The position numbers and the translations under genes are program-made. A DNA stretch of 64,000 nt from Pempheris klunzingeri (lineage: Eukaryota; Chordata; Actinopteri; Acropomatiformes; Pempheridae). Positions within the stretch are counted from its first letter, which is position 1; every line of letters starts with the position of its first letter. Below the pieces are notes generated by a model that was not told the origin of the DNA, did no database searches, and worked only from the letters and a program-made list of their open reading frames with translations. The stretch covers positions 4,749,652 through 4,813,651 of the forward strand of contig NC_092017.1 in NCBI RefSeq assembly GCF_042242105.1, in the 5' to 3' direction. Positions 37,746 to 49,904 of this stretch are shown here, one piece after another.

Positions 37746-40700
37746 GTTGAAAAATAATGGCTGGATCTTTAAAATCAAGAGCTCTCATCATCGAAGTCAT
37801 GCTGGTCAGCAGCTCTATGGCTGATTTCTGCACATTTTGAAAAAAAAGGTGGTGTGGTGGCTCTAATTCAGTTTTTTGGGGGGAAAAAACAGTTTGTATT
37901 TTCTTTGCATTAGTATGTGTGGGAATACGGGGAAAATGATGCCATCATGTCTGAATTATTTCACTCTAAGCAGCTGTGCTGGACGGGAGGAGAGACACAG
38001 GTTACCGTAGTTTATCCTCAAGTCTTTGCAGTGCATCGTATTAGTGATATCACACAGGAAAATATCAGCAGAATAAACAGAGTAACTGTTGATCTGCTCA
38101 GCCAACACTCAGAGGTCTGTTATTGAACGATGCTGAAACCAAAGACGGTTTATTACCTGCTGCGTTCCAGTTACTAGGCAACCTCTTACTTCCTTGTCTA
38201 GTTTACAATTTACTGTACTGTCCAGTATTAGTGCAGGGGGGGGGGGTCAGTATAAACAACAATTAATCCTAATGCGAACCAAACACCATATACTTAAGAT
38301 CACAACGGCATTTTGAAGATGTACAGAATCTCACTTAAATATTTCAATGTGGAGCACTTGCCATTGTAACTTGTGCATCTAGTTTTCATGGTGAAAAGGA
38401 GAAAAGTCTGTGCACACAGAGAATCAACTCAAATTCCTGGTTTTGATTTACCTTTTTGTTCATAACAGTCATGTGTTCAATGGCTGCGGCTTAATTAAAA
38501 CACATTGAGATACCCAAGGCACAACCCAGCCAACCAATTACACATCAGTGCATACCTCACACAAAGGAGCCAGTTGACTGGAGGAAGGTATAAAGAGAAG
38601 ATAATTAAATTTAATGACAGCGGCTTTATTAGGAGACTCGTTCCCCTGATGCTGCACAGATGCACCACAGAGACCTGCAGTTGGTTTGTGTAATTGTGTC
38701 AGTTGAGCTGCATATCATGTGGGACTGAACAAAGCACGGCTATAAATATCCCACTGCAGCCGCATGACATGTCACAGTGTCAGTGCGATCACACACAGGA
38801 CGACACTGGCCAGGGACCCGGCTACTGTCACACAGGCCTGTGTGTCACTCCGCAGGGGGAACGACCCCGGAGCAGCAAGGACATCCCGCCATGGGCGCAG
38901 GAGGAGCAACAAGTAGAGATGTGTTTTCTATTTACACTCTTAAACCAAAGGCTGAACAGTCCAGAAGCAGACTCTACTGAGTTTTAATTAGAGTTTAGAA
39001 ACAACCACAGTTCACATTTCATTACTAACTTCATTCAGCAATGATTCTGAGATCAACTACTGACTAATTCTCTGGCAGACTCATGTAGGAATATACTTTA
39101 TATTGCAAAGTACCGTATGTGGCTTTAAACTATTGCCTCTCTACAGACTGCTTTGAACCACAGGTGCACGACCCAAAGGGATGACGGTCAGAGTAAAGCA
39201 TCAACTTGCTAAATCCACCTCAGATACTGTACCAGTAGAGAGCCAGGCTATATGATGAGCCTCTAATCGAGGCTGAAATTGGACCTCCCGCAAAGACAAA
39301 CTCCTTAACTTGGTTGGTTGCAAGACAATCAAGTGCTGCACCCGGACGTAATAGACAGCTACATTTTTTTGATAAATCAAAAAATATTGGATACGTTTCT
39401 GTATACTATGTTGACGGATTACTAAACTGATTCGTTTGACGTTCGCGCTCACTTTCCACTGGTCTGATGCAGCAGCTTTTGAATGAAATAAAGACATAAC
39501 GACATGCTTGGTCACAACACAAGATGTAGCTTGTTGTTCCGTCCTGATTAAAGATATGAGCAGGATTCTAGTGAATATCAACACAACTCAAAAATGGAAA
39601 GCAGCATCTGCGTCCGTTAAGGCCGTCATCACCTGCTGACAAGCAGTTAATGCTCTGTGTGCCGAGCAGCCTCGCAGTCAGTGACTGTGTGATACCTTCA
39701 TCGCTGTGGCACACTCCGGTGAGGAGGCTGAGAGCTCTGACGTGTGTCAAAGCAGCAGAACATATTTCACATATTGCTGTGGACTAACAGGGCTCTGGAG
39801 GTCTGACTAGAAGCATTCTCTGAAGGTCTTTGTGACCAGAGCAGTGACGCACAGACAAGCTCCCCGGAGGCCGAGCGTGGAATTTGAGTCAAGGGATAGA
39901 GGGGGAAGGGGGGGTGGGGGTGGGGGGGCAACGCTCTCACGAGATTAAACCGCGCTAAGGTCTGCACAAGTGGCTGTGGTGTAACCAGGCAACACAGCCA
40001 AACCCACGTCAGCACCAGAGACCCACTCAGGTAGAGTCACACTCAGCCACCACAGGCTTTGTTACTGAAAAGATAAATACCAGAAAACATTGGTCAGAGA
40101 AATGTGCCTTTTTTATCATTATTATATGCTTTCACTTTCAGATACTCCTGTCAAAGGGACTTAAGATAGAAAACAGATTCTATTTGAATCATCTATTTGA
40201 ACCACCATCACGTTTTATACTAAATATTTAAGTAACAACAAATATTCAGTATTTAACTAGAGAAAACTTTGCCACATATTATGCAAAAAGAGTACCGTCT
40301 TCAAGAATAACTTCCATTCACTAATTCAATGTCTCTCACACAGATGAGTTATTGAATATAAAGGTTACCAGTTTAGCCAAACAGCACAAACAGATTCCCG
40401 ATAATCACCACAGGACCAACTGTGTCCATGCAAAAATGCTTGTGTATTAGTGTGTGTGCACTGATGTATAGCTTTGGAAAGTGTGTACAGTGACTCAGAT
40501 AATAAACTGCTCTATTCAAAAAGATGGCTCTGATATTTAAATTGTCGTCATAACGACCATGCGTGGGATGTTCCTTCCACAAAAGTGCAGTTTTAACGCT
40601 TCAGTACATATTTGGTGGGGCTCATATATATTCAGCACAGAATACTGTTCATACCACACCTGACTGGACACCTAAACGCCTCATTTAGATCACACAGACA

Positions 40701-41700
40701 CAGCTTTTTCATTTCATTTTAAAATCAGATAAATTGCAAATTTAAACATTTCTGTTCTATTCTGTAAATATGTTTTTTGAGTGTGTTCTCCTCTATGTTT
40801 ATTGTATGTACCGACACACCAAGGCAAAAGCTTTGTATCATGAAAGCTTATGTAGGAATAAATGTGTGTATAATTTCTGCTTTTTGAGCCAAAAAACATT
40901 TAAAGATGTCCAGAACAGTTTCCTACAGCTGGAGGTGAAGTGTTTCAAATGCTTTCTGGGTCCAGTCACCAGTCAGAGAAACACGAATTAAAAACTTAAT
41001 CGGTTTTCAAAATAATTGCAATCGATTTACAACCAAATAATCATTTCAGTCACTTCACTGTTTCCTAAAGCAACACCGATCATCTCATCTCGCCTGAGGT
41101 GAGGTCATGGTTCAGTCATCACACTCCAACAGACCAAACAACCAACACTAGATTAAAAATACTGAGTTTGAAGGTTCCCACTGCACCCTGATGCTACATC
41201 CTCTCTCCATGTGAACAACTTTTCATTCCTTCTTGATTTATTATTGGAACTGTTGAAGTAAAGCTCCACAGCAACAGGTAGGCCTTCAGTGAGAACATGT
41301 CATCACTTATTTATCATCATCATTAGTCACTAAGTCTCCCTGATATTCCCACAGAGCTCTACAACATCCATGAGCTTCTCACAAACACACTTCCACAATA
41401 ACACTGTTTCCTCCTTTTTATGTCCACCTGTCACTCGTGCTGCTTCTAACACCTGTTTGCCAACCTGTACAATTACCCAGCCACCCTTTAAAGCAGACAT
41501 ACAGCACATCTCACAGGGCAAACAGGCCACACACGGACCCGATGGAAACACTTTACACTCGTGCTATTTCTCCCAAACTACACCAGTACAAACTGTAGTT
41601 AGGATTACGGTGATCGACAGGAGGTCGCAGTTTACCAGCTGGTATTATTTCACCGCTGTGGCTCAGAGTGAATCCATGTAATCTGTGTGCTGACACTCAC

Positions 41701-41850
41701 CTGGCCTCCCGGAAGGTCCAGCCATGGAGCACAGCGAGTGGAGCTGCTGTGATCACGAACATGGACTCTAGCTGTGTCCAAGAAAAAGTTTCAGTGCGCA
41801 GAGGATAAACACCGTGCCGAGCCGAGCCGTGGTGATGTTGGTGACAGGAG
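41701..41850 (-). promoter_or_regulatory. gng12: Probable gng12 leader exon and promoter
   Basis: The minus strand shows a strong donor, GGGAGGCCAG followed by GTGAGTGTCA, with the exon edge at 41701. It sits next to a CpG-rich block (about 41,790-41,920), which is how a housekeeping-type first exon looks. It is the only such candidate upstream of the gng12 acceptor at 20328, and mammalian GNG12 also has its leader far upstream. The upper edge of the exon is a guess. Confidence 0.45.
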
Positions 41851-41963
41851 ACACGGAGAGGCTGCGGGGCTGGGACTACCGCTGGGTTTGGAGCGGACAG
41901 CAGCGCCCCCTGTCGGCCTGCAGCTCACACTGCTACTCATCACTGGAGACAATGTCATGTCTG

Positions 41964-42002
<39 letters not shown>

Positions 42003-42009
42003 GCGCACG

Positions 42010-42047
<38 letters not shown>
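41964..42047. repeat. (TC)n-(AC)n compound microsatellite
   Basis: About nine TC units run directly into some 30 AC units with a few CG-bearing interruptions (acgcgcacgcacg). It lies just upstream of the probable gng12 promoter and touches the left end of the next element. Confidence 0.95.
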
Positions 42048-42048
<1 letters not shown>

Positions 42049-42498
42049 CTGGAAAGTAACCTACTTCACTTAAATGTTTGCTACTTCATATTATTACTTT
42101 ACTGCATCTCAGAGGGAAATATGATACTTTCTGCAACATTTATCTACCAGCTTTAGTTACTTGGCAGATTCAGATTAACACAAAATACCAATAAATAAAA
42201 TCATATTTATATTATATTATATAACAAATAATTGATCAATAAATATAATCCAGTAACCAATAATAATAATAATAATTTTATTCTGGTAGGGGCCATTCAG
42301 CATAGTGACTACTTTTATTTCTGGTATATTTCTTTAAGTATATTTTTTTATATTTAACATATAAATGTTTGTACTTTTATTCAAGTAACATTTTCAATGA
42401 AGGAGTCTTACTTGTAACAGAGTATTTCTCCTCTGTAGTATTGCTACAGTGCTGTACTTTCACTTAAGTAGATCATCTGAGTGCTTCTTCCACCACTG
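42046..42498. mobile_element. Non-autonomous DNA transposon, family B, near full length
   Basis: The left end reads CAGCTGGAAAGTAAC and the right end reads, on the other strand, CAGTGGTGGAAGAAGC. Inside are the family words 'catctcagagggaaatatga', 'ttacttgtaacagagtattt' and 'ggggccattcagcatagtga'. Length 453 bp, AT-rich, no coding frame. The left end joins the AC repeat directly. Confidence 0.65.
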
Positions 42499-43706
42499 AA
42501 AATCAATTAGTTTAATATCTTGTCCAATGCGGAGTAGACACAAATAATAATAAATGTCAAACTGCAAACTTTATACAACATAACATACATTGTTCGTACG
42601 CTTCCCCCTCTATGACTCTATGACTGTGGCCACTAACAGTAGAAATTCTACTTAATTGTACTCATCCTTTCAAACTAATGCAATGGCAACAGAGAACAAT
42701 AGAAATCACAGATAAAAGGGCTGAATGGCAACCAAGTAATCACTGGCTGTCGTACATTTCTATATGCCTCAGGAGCTGCTGAATCAGGCCACACCATTGA
42801 AAACACCTGTGTGGACACTCCATGTGTGTGGGCTTCATTAACAAGGATCCACCATGTTTGTTTGCTTTTTATTATTTTGCCCATAAAAACACCAAAAGAC
42901 AGAAAGGCTTTCAAGCGTTCAGTCAGTGTAGTACAGTACGTTACGTTTAACACCCCCCACATTACAACTACAGAAGTTAAGCAAGTCAACACTTCATGAC
43001 ACTTTTTTAGAGAAAAATGAACAACAAAATACAGTCTATTAGAAATGGATATATCATTTAACCGTACTGTAGTGTTCACAGTGACATCATAAATGACATG
43101 GGGTTCAATCTTAATGATTATTTTGACAGTGATATCTCATATTAACCCCTGTTCAACCCCCTCGTCATCCAGCTTAAAACCCTTTAACCTTCTGCTCAAC
43201 CATATGGTAGAGCACATTTTGACTCACTATATCTTATTGAAAACATGTTTTACTTACGACATCTCAACCGTTTGGTAGAGGCCAATATTTAAAAAAAATG
43301 TGGGGTCTGTTCATAAAAAAAACAGATTTTTGTAATTAGTGCCCCAAGGAAATAAAATATATAAAGAATACATTTTTTCATTGCTTTTTTCTTGGTGAGG
43401 ACGTTAAAGGGTTAAAGTCCTCCTTATACAAGTTACTCATGTTTTTTTTTTTTAAATCAGTAATACATTTCCCCATATTCCCAAAACAAAGTTCTAGCTA
43501 GCCCACAAAAATCTACACAAATCTAATTGTGTTACAGCTTAGATTTCTCTCTCATCTACGTTTTACGTTATGGAAATTTCACAGCTATTTAAAAGTGACA
43601 TTATTCTAGACAGACTAACTTTTACGGCCTGCTGTGTTTATAATGTGGTTAAAAACTAGAGTGAAGACAACAAACCAGGTTCTTTAGTCTACACTGACCC
43701 TGGTCA

Positions 43707-46700
43707 TTACTCCCCAGCCACCTTCCCAGTGATCCTGTAGGTCTCTGTCGGCCCCTGTTCTCCACATGTCAGCTGGGTCTCTAGGCTCTCTGGCTTCTCC
43801 AGCATATCTGTCAATAATGATCATGATCTCAGACAAACAGCTGCTGCTGCACAATGTTCACCAAGTAAACATCTCCTCTCATTTGTTATCAGAGGAGAAC
43901 TGGATTCTAATTGAGAAGTGAAAACATCACAGACCTGTTTGCTGACTGTCTCTTGACTTGTTTCTGTTGTGCTTGTGGGAGGGGGCATAGAGGAAGAGGA
44001 TGGTGAAAACATACAGGTTCCACATGCCGTAGATGCCTGTGAGGAAAGCACTGTGGACTTGGAGAGTGTAGTCTCCCCAGTGCCAGTGACCTTCACTGAC
44101 CTGGTGTAAAATACGAGAGAGGAATGTCCCAATAGTAAATAAGAACGTAAGTTATCATAAAACTAGCTTTTAAGGCATCTATGTTGAGCTGATATTTACT
44201 TGATTTAAGATGAAGAAGATGACGGTCATGGCTGCACATGCTAGAGTCATCAGCATCAAAAACTTGAATCTGAAGATTATACCCTGCCGAAAACAGCCAG
44301 AATGTACCCATGTTTTACTTTGTATTTATGGTTCAGATATGAAATTCATATGAAAGTCACACAAGTTAAACCTCATAACGCAGCCTCCTCGTCTCTGGCA
44401 TTGCAGGAAGTTGCTGTATTTTCCCACCAATGTTCCTGAACACACAACGCACCATGCCACACAGGGAGAGGAAGTACAGACACACAGAACTCCCCGCGAC
44501 AACAATGGAGGTCATCTGTGGTGACAGTCAAGGAAAAGGCCTGTGTGACACAGACAGCCACATTTTTACTATGTTCTCAGAAGGCAAAGGCACAGACTTT
44601 TTATAGCACAGTATAAATATCTGAAGGATACCGCCACCTTTGACCCAATTTCTGATGCCCAAATGCTGCAGAAAGGGTTGGTCAAATGAGCCCCCCTTCA
44701 CAAGAAATAAGGCACATTGATATTTAAAGAAAGCTACAACCATAAAACAATAGAGCTCATCATTAGCAGTCAGATCATTACCTTTCACTCAGGTCAAATA
44801 CGAGGAGAACAGACGAGCCGAACACAACCAGCCCGACCTGCCACCAGTACGCTGCGAGCCGATTCCTCCGAGTTTGGTCCTAAAAGATCGGTTGTTGAAA
44901 GAAACTAGGAGGGAAGTACGGCAAAAAGTACGGCAGAGAACATGTATGAGGTGCTTACCATGAGGTGTTCACCACAGAACATGATCCAGAAGCAGAAGAG
45001 TGTGGAGTAGAAGACACCCTGTCGGACATCTTCAAACAGCAGCATCCACGTCCACTCAAAGCCCAGAGAGAGCCACTCCACCGGCACATTCAGGAACATC
45101 ATAGAGACGCCGAGAGCTAAAATCGCCCTGTACGGGGCAAAACCAATGACTGGTACATTTCTGCTGCAGGCGGAGCATTGACCTGGTTCTACCAGGCCAA
45201 TTGTACACTTAAGATTGGGCATTTTTTATTTCCCCCGCTCCCCACCTGCCACCCTGATGGCCCATCAGGGTGGCCCATCTGCTCTTAAAAGCAGGACGGA
45301 AGGTTTATATGTGGTTCACTGAGTGGATGAAGAGCCTGGGTTGCACTCAGTGTTTCAACTTAAGGGCAGTGGAGCTTTACTGTACAACTTCACCATACCT
45401 TTTAAAAAGAGTGGATTCAGTCTGCAATAAAGTCTCTAAAGCATGGACAGCTGTAGGGGTTGTATGGAGGCCCAAAGTGTTCAATATCAAATAAAAGCAA
45501 AAAGCAAAACATGAATGAACCAATAAAATGTGAAATCATTTCTGACATTACTAAAACTCAAGTGCTTCACTATTTTTGCATAGCATTTTTGTTTCAAAAT
45601 GCTTTTTTGTTTTTATTTCATAATGGCATTTTTCCAGGCAACATTTGTGTTTCAAATCACTTTTCACAGTGTCAGCGACAGTGGAGGTGTCACCTGTTCC
45701 CACCCCCCCTTCACTGTTCACAAAATCCTTGCAGATGTTCCAAAATACAAGTCACATTACAAATTAAATGTAACATGAAAGGAAAGTGTAGCTGGAAAAA
45801 TGCCAATTGACTTTTTTTTTTTTTACATAAAATGTATGTCTGTGGTTATCTATTAAATATTAATTAGAAACTGTACTCTGAAGTACATTTACTTAACATT
45901 GAACACTCTAGGCTTATATATGTTTGTTACTTTAATGCTAAAATTTAGCAATATTCCTGATGTGGCTACGCATTACTAGTGTTTAAGGCAAAGCAGCTCC
46001 TTATTGGCTCCTACTTTTCCAAAAGGACTGGAGGTCTCGCCATGAGTCTGATCCTGTGCCAGTACCAAACTGTGGCCACAATTATCCAGGGACTGAACAC
46101 AGTCTTCATGCTGATCCACACTTTAGTGAAGCCTCCATTCTGCTGGATGCCCTTAGAGAAAAGGGTACGTTAAATGTTTGAATGTAGCACATGCAGGCTT
46201 TGGAATTTAATTCACTCAAAACTCATCATCAAAGTCAAATTCCAAGTATCAAACTCACCACTATATGGATGTCCTTTATTTCTCCAATGCCAACGTTCAC
46301 TGTGTCATTCACTGGCAAGCGCAGGTTGATCAAAAAATATTTGTGGGCCACACTTCCCAGTTCCATGAATGGTATGGGGTCACAGTGATAGAAGCGGCCT
46401 TCATTTTCATATGTCTGTAAAAGCATGGACCGTTACAGGTTACTAGGTGCAGACACATTTGACTAGAATTGATAAGCATGTATTAAATGCAGGTTTACCT
46501 TAGGGACAGCAAACATGCACCTGAGCGGCCTCTGCTCCACTGAGTGAAACATTGTGGTCCACTCGGATATCAAATCATCCCTGTATGCCAGGCCAGCATC
46601 AACAGTGATGATAACATCATCTTCTACACAGACAGGGAAAAGATTTGGTTGATTAGATTAGGAACTAGAGCAGCTTGGACCCATGTTATTTAACAGACGT

Positions 46701-47253
46701 AGCTCTTACCAATCTGATTGATCATTTTGAATGCAACGTCAACCTGTAGAACAGCCAGCATGTACTGAAACCAGGGGCTCATCTCCTTGTTGGGAAGAGG
46801 TACGTGAACAGCAAAAACAATGTCGTTGGCATCCAGTGTTTTGGCAAGAGGCTCATCGAAACTGTTGATCTGCTGGCACCGATTTGATCCCCACGGCACG
46901 AGCCAGCTGCGCACCCTGTGGCGATTAATGCATTTGGTGGCCAAGTAGCGAATGGCACTGGTGGGACTGGGAGCTGTGGCAAAGAGCAATAATCTGTCAG
47001 ATATGTAGTTTGAGTTGTGTTCTATACAGTAGACAGAGAATATAATACTTATTTAGCCACACTGCAAGAAGTCAAGTCAATGCACAAACCATATGCATTT
47101 CTAATTACGACAATTACATGGACAGGTAATGAAATCTGACTACTTACCGATGAGTGCTCCAACCATGATGGAAAGAACTTGGAAAACAAGAATAAAGAAT
47201 CCCAAGAAAACCAATTTCTTAGTGCTCATGTTCTCTATGATCGCTCCTGCCAT
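43707..47253 (-). CDS. wls: Wntless, Wnt cargo receptor (12 exons, 537 aa)
   Basis: Wls carries lipidated Wnt from the ER to the cell surface. Exons: 47148-47253, 46710-46973, 46499-46623, 46259-46414, 46015-46151, 44959-45127, 44782-44879, 44632-44695, 44372-44515, 44200-44283, 43935-44100, 43707-43807, all GT-AG and in one frame. The start [14 protein letters not shown] equals the vertebrate one. A first membrane segment (about 14-35) is followed by a luminal domain to about 230 ([33 protein letters not shown]). Then come seven membrane segments, including [20 protein letters not shown] and [13 protein letters not shown]. The endocytic YxxPhi motif is kept as YEGI (420-423). Identity to human looks near 60 percent in the luminal part, low for Wls. 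The C-terminus reads [10 protein letters not shown] where human has YKLTRKEAQE. It may be a fast-evolving duplicate. Confidence 0.94.
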
Positions 47254-48565
47254 TTTTCAGTGATCATTTGGTAAAGTGACTCTCACGGCTACAAGCCTGC
47301 GGTCCCAATAGGCTATGTGCTCCTCTGCTGCTCGTCTTCCAGCTCACACACTCATGACCCTCCCAGGACTCCAGAGCCGTTGTCAGAGTGAGGGCAGAGG
47401 GGGGGAGGAACCATCGCGTTAAGACTCACAACAATAAAACACTAACATGGTGTTGTGTAAAAAAAAAAAAAACAATCGTCTATAAAACAAGATTCCTTTA
47501 TTGCTTAAAGAATACAACTTTGTAGCATAGGTGAGTGAATGTGTGTCACAACTAGGTTACTTGTCTTTACACCGAGGACTGACCACAGTCACAATGCAAA
47601 TGTTTCATACTGCACCCAAGGAGATGGGAAATAACAAATTCAGCCTGAATATCAAAGCATCTTACAAAGTCATAAGGTTAATAATCCTTAACATTGTTGA
47701 CACCGACCTGGAGTCAGCAACCAGAATCGCAGTAGCACCTCCACCTTTAAAAAACACCATCTCTGGGCTGTTAGTTTGTCTGCCATCTTTGGTTCTGTGA
47801 GACAAAAATATTCTGTGTCTGAAAGGTGTGGTTAGTTAGCAATACTGTGGGTACTTCACCATAGAAAGAAAATTCGACAATAAGTATCTGAGCTAAAATT
47901 AAACAAAATCTCCATTTATTCCTCTACATAACAAAAACAAAATCCAATAGTCACAACCCCTAAAATGATCCTCTGTTTAACAAATATACCAAAGGCGGGG
48001 GTGTGTCTGTAAAAATGACCATCAAACCACAAGAAAGGAGACATTGACAGCTCTGAAATTATTCTAGAGCAATTCTCCTAAACCACCAAAAGTGATTTAG
48101 CACAACGGATAACACAAGTAAGCTATCTGGTGCAGTACCTGAAGGAGCAAACTCTAGCAGCGTTGTCACCGAAATGTACTGACACGCCAGGTAATGTCTG
48201 CCTTCATTGTGTCCACAACACATCCAGAAATCTACAAAAGAACTCACAGCGTAATGTCAAGACGTAATTAAACAGAAGCAACTGGGGAAAAACGGTGGGA
48301 GGAGGGTGGTGGGATTAATCAAAAACTTCATTAACAGCCTCTCAATCCAAATAATTTTCAGGTACTGGTATCTGAATGTGTGGTCATCTTGAAATCCCCC
48401 TTCATCTTCTCTTCTCTGTCCATTCCAATGAGCATTATCCATGTTACACTGATGTATGCCAGCGGTCAAACACGTCTCTTGTCTCTGCCGATGACAGTAC
48501 TGGGAGATTTGCGTGCCAACACTGTCCCAGGATTGGATTTGGACAAGTTGAACGCCGTCCTGGGA
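47254..48565 (-). other. wls upstream region and dr1 3' UTR
   Basis: This 1.3 kb separates the dr1 stop from the wls start, both on the minus strand. AATAAA signals for dr1 occur at 47915-47920 and 47497-47502 (minus strand), so the longer dr1 transcript would end only about 200 bp before the wls start. A G-rich stretch near 47,395-47,410 and an A-run at 47,460-47,472 lie between. No further exon is seen. Confidence 0.5.
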
Positions 48566-49904
48566 TCATATGTCATCTTCTTCGTCTTCATCCTGAGAGG
48601 AGCCGGCCTGCTGGGCGGCGCTGGCAGATGCTGCTGCCATCTGTGCCTGTTGGGCGGCCTGCTGCATCTGTAACCACTCCTGCTGGGCGAGCTCTGCCTG
48701 CTGCTGCCGCGCCTGCAGAAACACGGTTAAACCAAAACGGAGAAGTGAGACAAGGGAAGACAGGTAAAAAGCTTAGTAGGCGATTACCAAGGATCATGAT
48801 ATCTGATGTCAAATCAGCACTAAGCAACTCATTTGTCACAGTAATTTTGACTCATAAAAGCTATTTATGCCATTATATGTAGTGGGCATGAGAAACACAA
48901 TTGCAGGAAGTTTTCTTTGTAATACATTAATGAGGTTGAATTATATATTAGATGTTGCAAGGACATTGATTTATTGATTAGCATAGTACCACTGCAAGTT
49001 TATTACAAGGATGTGTCATGCATTATTAGATATTGTTGTACATTTATATGCGCACTAAGTAGACTTGGTTATATTCTCCTATTCACTTAGAGAGCAACCG
49101 TAGAGCAGGGAGACAGTTTGCATAAGAAGTGTCGTGTTTAGCATTTCTTGCATGAGTAACCACTGTTGCTGTCTGCACAAAGAGGAGCACCTCACGTAAG
49201 CCTGGACTCCTATGCATATCTAAAACAGTGATCTTGGTGTGAATAAATAATCTACCACATGTTGCCTGTATTGCATTAAACTGCACAATAATGTCCAGTC
49301 CCAAGCAAGTACAATTGAGACGCTCATCCACAACTCCAGATGCATGGAGAAGTGTAGGTTTGTCACAGCGACCTCCATTTTCAGATAATACCTTGGCGAA
49401 CAATTCCTGTTGTTGCCTGAGGAGCTCTTCCTCTGGGATCCCCAGGTTCTCCAGTCGGGAGCTCGCCTTCCTCCTCTTCAGGGCTACAGTTTTACACTCC
49501 TGCAGAACGTCTTTCACCTCCGTAATGTACGATGCGAAACCAAGGCTCTCAAGGGCTGTGGTGTGAAAAGCGATATAATTACTCTCTGTGGTTTCAAAAG
49601 CCACGGCAGGGAGGTGGACACACCCCCTCCTACGGATGTCAACACACTAGCTGTTGTACAAAGACAGAGCAAACATGGGCTCACCATTGATGACATGCTC
49701 AGGAGATATGGTCTTCTTGTCGGACTTGTTGCATATTTCATTGGCTTCTGAGGATATGAGATGTATGAACTCTGTGCAGCAGTTCACCACGAGCTCCCTG
49801 GCGTCGTTAGCCACTCGTACGTTAGGCAGAGTTTCTTTGATCATCTTGTTGATAGCTGCTCTGGGGATGGTGAGGTCGTCGTCGTTTCCAGAGGAAGAAG
49901 CCAT
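48566..49904 (-). CDS. dr1: DR1 / NC2 beta transcription repressor (3 exons, 176 aa)
   Basis: DR1 forms a histone-fold dimer with DRAP1 (NC2 alpha) that clamps TBP on the TATA box and blocks TFIIA and TFIIB. It is also part of the ATAC acetyltransferase complex. Exons: 49685-49904, 49392-49555, 48566-48712. The product has 176 residues, exactly the human length, and is nearly identical: it starts MASSSGNDDDLTIPRAAINK, has the H2B-like histone fold in about residues 10-80 (VRVANDARELVVNCCTEFIH), then SRLENLGIPEEELLRQQQEL, the Gln/Ala-rich repression segment QMQQAAQQAQMAAASASAAQ and an acidic end, DEDEEDDI. Such conservation marks strong constraint and makes the exon edges secure. The CpG-rich block above 49,905 is its likely promoter. 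Confidence 0.98.

Larger units (their letters stand above)
20329..41700 (-). other. gng12: gng12 first intron (about 21 kb), gene-free
   Basis: If the leader exon at 41.7 kb is right, this is one intron. I scanned it for exon-like frames and found none with family resemblance; open frames are short and lack conserved motifs. It contains several repeats listed separately, a TG repeat at 25459-25505, shorter TG/CA runs near 27161, and long unique tracts. Any enhancers cannot be recognised from one sequence alone. Confidence 0.5.

Noticed and set aside
38694-38987. A 97-codon plus-strand frame between gng12 exons
   Set aside because: Composition and lack of any known motif or splice partner suggest chance.
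41774-42073. Overlapping frames with His-Thr and Cys-Val runs
   Set aside because: They are generated by the AC repeat.
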